Assembly: GCF_914767665.1 (NCBI RefSeq)
Contig: NC_059503.1
Span: 39,370,001-39,434,000, forward strand
DNA length: 64,000 nucleotides
Source: Harmonia axyridis
Taxonomy: Eukaryota > Arthropoda > Insecta > Coleoptera > Coccinellidae
Direction: 5' to 3'
In this document: positions 61,801 to 64,000 of the stretch, one piece after another
Layout of the letters: every line of letters starts with the position of its first letter
Position numbering within the stretch: the first letter of the stretch is position 1
Translations under genes and position numbers: made by a program
The notes under the pieces: model-generated
Databases searched by the model: none
Seen by the model: the letters and a program-made list of their open reading frames with translations, nothing else
Told to the model about the DNA's origin: nothing

Positions 61801-62873
61801 CCTCGACTAGAACGCGAATTTTCGATATTACGTTTGATCTAGCCTGTAAAAAGAGATGAAATGTTTGATGAACCACTTACCACCTGATCCATACCACTTT
61901 TATTAGCATCGAAAAAGTAGAACGCGTGATATGGAAATACCGTCAATTTAACTCATATCTGTTATCTGAATCTCCTATGGAACCACCTATGGGCGAAACT
62001 GAATACGCGTTCTAAATTCAATCAAAATCAGATAAGAATTGTAGAAGTTGAGGCTGTTTGAAGTATGTGCGGATACACAGACCGACAAATATAATTTTGA
62101 AATCGGAGACAACATTCTTTTTCCATCTCAAAAGTGGTCACACTACCCTCAGTAGACAGAAGCAAAACAATCAATATCAATTCTAATCATTTTTTGTAGG
62201 TTCCACAAAACTGATAAACAGATCAATTGAATAATTGAATTTCATTTTTTATTATGACAATCACGACAAAAAAATCACCAACGATTTGACTTGCTTTTCA
62301 TAGGTTTGAGCAAAGGATGAAGGCGCTATTAAGGTGACTTGTTTCATGTGTCTTCAGATTCTTCAATTGATATTATACAAAATATACTGAGGGTGAAGTG
62401 TCAGAATGAAGCACATTAGTAGTTAAATCAAATAATAAATAACGCTTTTTAATAGATTAATTTCTGGTACTTCATTGACAAACTATGCTACCTATATTTA
62501 AGCGTTGTGAACTTCTGGGAGTTTTATATCGTTATTATATTATGTTTCAACTTCATCATTGATATTTCACAAGTATTCTCATGATATTTTCATTTGCAAA
62601 TTCTACAGGAATTATATAACGAGATAATAAGTTCCAAAGGAAAATGTACTAATTTCTAGAAGCTAAAATATTTATTTTTGTCTTAGGAGGTGGGAAGTAC
62701 CATGAACCCATACCTTGCATCAGTTTTACTTGGCACCCTCAGGTGCTTGATGTCCATGGTGAATACATACATGTTGAGGACGTTCAGGCGTAGGCCGCTC
62801 ATCATGACCAGTGGTGTTGGAATGGCGATTTGTATGTGTGTTTCTGCCTTATTCACCAAGTGGATCAAAGAAA
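25876..62873 (+). CDS. MFS sugar transporter, facilitated trehalose transporter Tret1-like (spliced, 3' end beyond window)
   Basis: This predicts a plasma-membrane carrier of the major facilitator superfamily, sugar-porter family, moving trehalose or hexoses down their gradient. Nine coding exons join without a stop: 25876-25889, 27847-27867, 50606-50732, 51359-51491, 53390-53575, 56775-56873, 57635-57837, 60801-61019 and 62687-62873. Together they give 396 codons plus one base. Order: cytosolic N-terminus of about 54 residues; TM1 about 55-80; NLT glycosylation site in the first outer loop; TM2; loop motif GGILMDMIGR (D118, R122); TM3-TM4 with RVFNGFASALG; TM6 ending in PESPAWL (229-235); charged central loop; TM7 with QQFAGI (Q317-Q318); TM8-TM9. 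TM10-12 and the C-terminus lie right of the window. Family members usually have 450-550 residues. All introns are GT..AG with matching phases. The sugar-porter call is firm; trehalose specificity is not shown. Confidence 0.88.
27847..27867 (+). CDS. Transporter exon 3: 21-nt microexon
   Basis: Acceptor TTTTGTTTCAG ends at 27846; a strong donor GAA|GTAAGTAT follows. The exon adds seven codons' worth of sequence (the Gly completion, then TSCFSL, then two bases of Asn). Its length is a multiple of three, so inclusion and skipping both keep the downstream frame. Splice sites and frame are direct observations; use in transcripts is inferred. Confidence 0.6.
31960..32003. repeat. Perfect 44-bp palindrome
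   Basis: The two halves are exact reverse complements with no spacer, centred on TGATCA between 31981 and 31982. Each half contains CCAAATATTTCTCTATTTGA or its complement. No adjacent coding region explains it. A spacer-free perfect palindrome of this size can extrude as a cruciform. Confidence 0.95.
33703..33716. mobile_element. Solo hAT-type terminus
   Basis: TGGGTACGCCACTG here matches the right end of the complete short hAT-type element at 41715-41911. No matching CAGTGGCG left end was found upstream within a few kilobases. It is probably a truncated copy of the same family. Confidence 0.5.
33742..34290 (-). pseudogene. Broken minus-strand reading frames, unidentified
   Basis: On the minus strand a 90-codon frame (34290-34018; rich in Lys, Asp and Asn, with KRKRRNK near its middle) is followed by protein-like fragments in other frames as far as about 33742, such as EEAGYYGSLTSMNSIYAGFENVNN. 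The parts are separated by stops and frame changes. It sits just to the right of the solo hAT-type terminus. It may be a decayed transposase or captured gene fragment; I do not recognise the family. Confidence 0.25.
39694..40183. repeat. Perfect tandem duplication, 2 x 245 bp
   Basis: Copy 1 is 39694-39938 and copy 2 is 39939-40183. I found no differences, and even the run of eleven A residues is equal in both. Neither copy encodes a protein of note. Identity this high means a very recent duplication or an assembly duplication. Confidence 0.95.
40399..40473. repeat. Imperfect hairpin, about 25-bp arms
   Basis: CCGGAATTTGAG at 40399 pairs with CTCAAATTCCGG ending at 40473, and CATCTATC pairs with GATAGATG after small mismatches, around an AT-rich loop. 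The outer flanks carry ATTCACC and GGTGAAT. Probably a short miniature-element remnant. Confidence 0.6.
41715..41911. mobile_element. Short non-autonomous hAT-type element with 8-bp target duplication
   Basis: The element is 197 bp and begins CAGTGGCGTACCC and ends GGGTACGCCACTG, so its 13-bp ends are perfect inverted repeats. It is flanked on both sides by ATGGGATT (41707-41714 and 41912-41919), a perfect 8-bp duplication. CAGTG-type ends with 8-bp duplications are the hallmark of the hAT superfamily. The interior has runs of nine G residues next to the left end, complementary C-runs near the right end, and no coding capacity. Only about 33 bp separate it from the Tc1-like relic. Confidence 0.88.
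41953..43337 (+). mobile_element. Tc1-like DNA transposon relic
   Basis: The ends CTGCTCCACAAAAGTTAAGG and, as reverse complement, TTGCACCACAAAAGTTAAGG form 20-bp inverted repeats differing at two positions. TA dinucleotides lie at both flanks (41951-41952 and 43338-43339), as expected for Tc1/mariner insertion. The element is 1,385 bp and carries a broken transposase gene on the plus strand. The ends are better preserved than the gene, so it may have been mobilised in trans for some time or simply be old. Confidence 0.85.
42205..43125 (+). pseudogene. Tc1-like transposase pseudogene
   Basis: The first frame starts at ATG 42205 with MPKHSADES and a helix-turn-helix-like segment (GRNQRDVANFFHVS), then hits a stop after about 48 codons. 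The homologous reading continues in another frame, with the RPRSGHP linker motif, then VLFTEKSRFGRF near 42600 (the first catalytic region of Tc1 enzymes). A PDLNPFEHAWDQL segment follows near 42955 (third catalytic region, with E of the DDE type). Several stops and frame changes lie between, and the 42420-42580 part does not match the family. The gene cannot produce an active enzyme. Confidence 0.8.
43621..43719. repeat. Nested hairpins beside the hammerhead element
   Basis: AGAACAATTATCG (43621-43633) pairs perfectly with CGATAATTGTTCT (43678-43690). The decamer GCGATAATTG is also repeated inside. Next to it, AGATGCATAG-TTT-CTATGCATCT (43697-43719) is a perfect 10-bp hairpin. On the minus strand these lie downstream of the hammerhead and could be the 3' structured part of the same element, but the element's end is not defined. 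Confidence 0.6.
43799..43873 (-). ncRNA. Hammerhead ribozyme, type III topology
   Basis: Read on the minus strand, the 75-nt sequence has every conserved part in order. Stem III 5' strand is GCGU (43873-43870). Cleavage-site C is at 43869. Stem I is UGUGAC (43868-43863), paired with GUCACA (43840-43835) across a 22-nt loop. The core CUGAUGA is at 43834-43828. Stem II is GUCC (43827-43824), paired with GGAC (43809-43806) across a 14-nt loop. GAAA plus CGC follows (43805-43799), closing stem III as ACGC. The stem I loop contains GGCACACACA and the stem II loop UGUGUGUGCC, perfect 10-nt complements that could form the tertiary loop contact natural hammerheads need. Self-cleavage after C at 43869 is predicted. 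It lies antisense to the transporter gene, 19 nt downstream of a tRNA-like segment. Confidence 0.85.
43893..43970 (-). ncRNA. tRNA-like segment with Pol III A and B boxes (SINE-like head)
   Basis: On the minus strand the ends CGGTAGCC and GGCTACCG form an 8-bp acceptor-like stem. TAGCCTAGACG (43967-43957) fits the A-box pattern TRGYNNARNNG. GGTTCGAGTCC (43915-43905) fits the B box and sits in a perfect T-arm, GCCGGGTTCGAGTCCCGG. The anticodon arm is weak (three pairs, CTC with GAG) and the D arm does not pair, so I do not call it a working tRNA. The likely role is an internal Pol III promoter for the hammerhead-bearing RNA downstream. Confidence 0.75.
44065..44256. mobile_element. Foldback element, about 85-bp arms
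   Basis: Left arm 44065-44153 and right arm 44173-44256 are imperfect reverse complements. TGCATCA pairs with TGATGCA, CAGCGT with ACGCTG, AAAAACTGCAT with ATGCAGTTTTT, and TTTGGAGAAAGAGC with GCTCTTTCTCCAAA. The small loop includes CACCTTCGGTGTCG, itself able to form a hairpin. It lies about 95 bp from the tRNA-like segment and may be part of the same composite or an independent miniature element. Confidence 0.8.
45447..45596. repeat. Tandem duplication, 2 x 75 bp, each with a hairpin
   Basis: The segment from ACTACCTTGTTATTTATATT recurs at 75 bp (45450 and 45525) with a few differences. Each copy contains an AATGGAAT ... ATTCCATT or AATGGAAT ... TTTCCATT hairpin around an A-run. No coding role is evident. 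Confidence 0.8.
45711..46901 (+). mobile_element. Mos1-like mariner transposon, internally deleted
   Basis: The ends begin TCAGGTGTGTGAATAAGTCT at left (45711). The reverse complement at right (ending 46901) is identical through the following CCCGTTTTTT, giving perfect inverted repeats of about 30 bp. TA lies at both flanks (45709-45710 and 46902-46903). The length is 1,191 bp, about 100 bp short of a typical mariner. The difference is a single internal deletion in the transposase gene near 46689. The perfect ends and long intact frame mark a recent insertion in intron 3 of the transporter, in sense orientation. Confidence 0.95.
45883..46825 (+). pseudogene. Mariner (Mos1-like) transposase with deleted catalytic end
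   Basis: From ATG 45883 the frame is open for 279 residues. It holds the N-terminal paired helix-turn-helix region (about 1-115), the linker WVPYEL (119-124), first catalytic Asp in TGDEKW (D156) and second in QHDNARPH (D249). These are the positions used by Mos1. At about 46689, just after TLKWE, a deletion removes roughly 33 residues including the third catalytic Asp (D284 in Mos1) and shifts the frame, giving a stop at 46722. The true C-terminus continues in another frame as SYEEAKNW to VASDGQYFQ, stop at 46825. The product should still bind the ends but cannot cut or join DNA; it could act as a repressor. A GTG codon lies two codons before the ATG; I prefer the ATG by homology. Confidence 0.93.
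46902..50605. other. Intron 3 remainder, no recognisable gene
   Basis: AT-rich sequence with frames under about 110 codons. Fragments of the degenerate dispersed repeat (GATATTC..CTTGAATTTT type) occur at 48550 and 49100-49460. Nothing else could be supported. Confidence 0.4.
50606..50732 (+). CDS. Transporter exon 4: cytosolic N-terminal region
   Basis: Acceptor TGTTTTTCAG ends at 50605; donor CAG|GTAAGTTC starts at 50733. It encodes residues 12-54, a charged segment starting NIEENARAILEEKKQ with many Lys and Glu, followed by a basic patch (YEGKKTKT) just before TM1. It ends in phase 0. The segment is not conserved motif-wise, and the call rests on splice sites and continuous frame. Confidence 0.75.
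51359..51491 (+). CDS. Transporter exon 5: TM1 and first extracellular loop
   Basis: Acceptor ATTTCCAG; donor ATAG|GTAAGG. It encodes residues 55-98. LVAASLAALYHLVVGISLAYS forms TM1. The following loop holds an NLT glycosylation site and ends in EESWI, continuing as SWIAS over the splice, which matches sugar porters of the Tret1 type. Leaves phase 1. Confidence 0.92.
51640..51775 (-). pseudogene. DDE transposase fragment (Tc1/mariner-related) relic
   Basis: On the minus strand a stretch reads GRAIFDSGCRIVWPPRSPG followed by LYGAVSHMKC. It resembles the WPPRSPDLT and LWGAVKDKCY signature around the last catalytic Asp of a widespread insect transposase family; here the Asp is replaced by Gly. 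No ends were found. A small decayed fragment inside intron 5. Confidence 0.5.
53390..53575 (+). CDS. Transporter exon 6: TM2, loop motif and TM3
   Basis: Acceptor TTTTTTCAG; donor TTCAG|GTAAAA. Encodes the end of residue 99 to the first base of residue 161. GAPIGGILMDMIGR is the MFS loop 2-3 signature (GxxxDxxGR), with Leu in place of the usual further basic residue. TM3 follows, then LLGRVFNGFAS, the start of TM4 with the conserved Arg and Gly. Enters phase 1, leaves phase 1. Confidence 0.95.
54690..54824. pseudogene. Small transposase relic and twin hairpins in intron 6
   Basis: On the minus strand near 54737-54700 the sequence encodes WPHRTPDINPLDLND, matching the WP..SPDLNPxD signature of Tc1/mariner-related enzymes. 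Directly beside it are two perfect or near-perfect hairpins. One is GACTCTTCATC ... GATGAAGAGTC (54763-54794), the other GATAGGTCGTTAT-AGT-AATAACGGCCTATC (54795-54824). No ends were found. Confidence 0.45.
56775..56873 (+). CDS. Transporter exon 7: TM4 and TM5
   Basis: Acceptor CTTTTGCAG; donor TTTG|GTAAGT. Encodes ALGTGPAIVYLTEIARADMRGSLISLAPAYTSF. It carries the family signature Y..E.A....RG that follows TM4, with conserved Glu and Arg. Enters and leaves phase 1. Confidence 0.95.
57635..57837 (+). CDS. Transporter exon 8: end of TM5, TM6 and PESPAWL motif
   Basis: Acceptor AATTTTTCAG; donor AGG|GTAATT (weaker than the others but in frame). Encodes residues 194-261. TM6 ends with FIPESPAWL, the sugar-porter PESP motif, followed by the start of the large cytosolic loop (GRTEAALESLNWI). 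A stop follows soon after the donor in the intron. Leaves phase 0. Confidence 0.95.
58480..59085 (-). pseudogene. Non-LTR retrotransposon (LINE) reverse-transcriptase relic
   Basis: On the minus strand, in different frames, three reverse-transcriptase landmarks lie in the right order. VEAGVSQNSVRPLVYN (about 58985-58940) resembles the GVPQGSVLGP motif. MIYADDTGIL (about 58810-58780) contains the catalytic YADD box. FKFIGVALENRFTWKNHM (58605-58551) matches the K(F/Y)LGV....TWK.H segment downstream of the thumb. Stops and frame changes break it. The clade cannot be fixed, though the pattern fits Jockey/I-type elements. The region to 59940 may hold more of the element but shows no motif. Confidence 0.75.
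59090..60800. other. Rest of intron 8, no recognisable gene
   Basis: A 161-codon plus-strand frame at 59212-59697 is hydrophobic only because the complementary strand is A-rich. It has no conserved motif and probably overlies further LINE debris. The sequence after 59940 is plain AT-rich intron up to the acceptor TTATTTTACAG at 60800. Confidence 0.4.
60801..61019 (+). CDS. Transporter exon 9: central loop and TM7
   Basis: Acceptor TATTTTACAG; donor TTCAAA|GTAAGG. Encodes residues 262-334. It starts with a charged, helical stretch (AELQLAALQKEHQKKMESEA), then TM7 with FFFQQFAGIYI. The two Gln residues (317-318) are part of the sugar-binding QQ.(S/A)GI motif; the residue after Ile is Tyr, where hexose transporters often have Asn. 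Phase 0 at both ends. Confidence 0.95.
61408..61506. repeat. Nested palindromes in intron 9
   Basis: CGG-T8-ATATAT-A9-CCG (61408-61436) is nearly self-complementary. GTTATTATGGTCA (61436-61448) pairs perfectly with TGACCATAATAAC (61494-61506). Between them AATCATTGATA-TATCAATGATT (61470-61491) is a perfect 22-bp palindrome. The nesting suggests a miniature element, but no target duplication was found. Confidence 0.75.
62687..62873 (+). CDS. Transporter exon 10: TM8 and TM9
   Basis: Acceptor TTTTTGTCTTAG; donor GAAA|GTATGT. Encodes residues 335-396. It starts EVGSTMNPYLASVLLGTLR, the TM8 start of sugar porters, continues with NTYMLRTFRRRPLIMTSGVGMAICM (basic loop and TM9) and ends in KWIKE. 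Leaves phase 1, so at least one further coding exon is required; none with the expected TM10-TM12 motifs is visible before 64000. Confidence 0.93.
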
Positions 62874-64000
62874 GTATGTACAAATTATTCATATGTTCTT
62901 TGGGTTTGCTTTTACACGTGTTGTTCGTGTGGATTTTTGTTTTGTTAGTTTCATCCGCTATATTAACAATGTTGGTTCTTGTTTGGATATATTTCCAAGC
63001 TTTTGGCTGGAAGCACAGTTTCTTTTGAACTACCTGATATTTTTTTTTGGGGGTATTTCGAGAACAATAATTCTTGTGATGACTTCATATTCAATTATTG
63101 AAATAGTGTAAAGTTTGGTAATCGAACTAAATGCTCGACCATCCGCTTTGAGTGCATATTCATATTACAAAATTCAATATAATTTTCGACTGAAGTCACC
63201 TATAGTATCAAATCCAAATGATAAAAATCGAAAATTTTTGTTTCGCTTATTTCTCACCTATGAACAAGCTCTAGGCCTCCTAAAAGAAGAAGAATGCATT
63301 GTTCAATGAAGAAAGAAACAATTACCGAAATTCATGGTTTTCTTTTGATTTCAGTAGGCATATTACGTAGATATTAAAAAGGATTCATATTGCTTACAAA
63401 GTTCTTTTTATCGGAATCATTTACAAGTAAATTCAACTCGCCAATGGATACTTCTATGATTGAACAAATAATTGAAATAGAAATATTCTGGATATAAAAA
63501 AGTTCTATTCTATATAAAGCTTTTATAAATATTTCATTCTTTAGCATGCATGGGTCGCTTACAACATTTTGCTGCTTACTCATTTTTTGAATTGAACCTG
63601 TTTTTTCTAGAAGGAAATCTTTTATAATTCGATTTCATCATCCCAGAACGTATCATGAAATGAGAAAATGAGCATGGCTTGGAGTTCATAAACGATAAAT
63701 AAAATATGCATATAGTTATTGAAGTTCAGAAACTCGGTGACCGTTTCAAAAGTTTCTTTTTTTTCCACCAATTTTTCAAATATGAGAAATCTAAATGTTT
63801 ACCTACTTATATAAATCATTTATTGTCCATTCCTTCAAAATTTTCAAGTTAGAATTTATATTTAGTATTTGTAGTACCAAACCAATTCAATCAAAAAACG
63901 TCAACATCGAATATCAACCTCAGCTTGACAACGCCTCTGCATATTCTCGATTAGATTGTTCAAGTAGCCTTGATCAATTTCTCTCCTGAAGAGCCGTCTG
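62874..64000 (+). other. Start of intron 10, no recognisable exon
   Basis: I searched for the remaining transporter motifs (TM10-TM12, including the PETKG-like end) in plus-strand frames and found none. A hydrophobic frame just after the donor (62874-63110) does not resemble the family. The 3' exons are presumably beyond the right edge. Confidence 0.5.

Noticed and set aside
62830..63111. Hydrophobic frame after exon 10 as transporter TM10
   Set aside because: It does not match the conserved TM10 region, and the donor GTATGT at 62874 closes the exon in frame with the family.

Overview
The window looks like AT-rich nuclear DNA of an insect. The reasons are spliced exons with GT..AG introns, a facilitated-trehalose/sugar-transporter gene of the insect type, a Mos1-like mariner, and many other DNA-transposon and LINE relics. 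A beetle is my best guess, but nothing in the sequence fixes the order.

Layout. (1) 1-13.5 kb: a strictly periodic 166-bp satellite. The first block (1-10652, running off the left edge) is in one orientation. A ~1 kb spacer with an internal 157-bp duplication follows. Then comes a shorter block (11662-13380) in the opposite orientation, which decays into unique sequence. Within the first block there are two alternating monomer types and a higher-order repeat of 12 monomers (1,992 bp). (2) 13.5-16.9 kb: inverted-repeat elements, including a large foldback with 280-bp arms, and one unidentified minus-strand reading frame. (3) 16.95-62.9 kb: one long plus-strand gene, an MFS sugar transporter (Tret1-like). 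I resolve a probable 5' UTR exon, a start-codon exon, a 21-nt in-frame microexon and seven further coding exons. They join into one open frame of 396 codons covering TM1-TM9; the last exons lie beyond the right edge. (4) The introns, above all a 22.7-kb intron 3, carry the mobile DNA. This includes a short hAT-type element with perfect 8-bp target duplications, a Tc1-like relic, an internally deleted mariner, foldback elements, a LINE reverse-transcriptase relic, two small transposase relics and a perfect 245-bp tandem duplication.

The most interesting item is at 43799-43970 on the minus strand. A tRNA-like segment with Pol III A and B boxes is followed 19 nt later by a complete hammerhead-ribozyme sequence. 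All core residues, three helices and a C at the cleavage site are present. Its stem-I and stem-II loops share a perfect 10-nt complementarity. The arrangement predicts a Pol III-transcribed, self-cleaving small RNA element inside an intron of the transporter gene. Its stem-III-open (type III) topology differs from the type I hammerheads I know from animal retroelements.

No prokaryotic features, rRNA genes, canonical tRNA genes or CRISPR arrays were seen. Reading frames inside the satellite are treated as by-products of the repeat.
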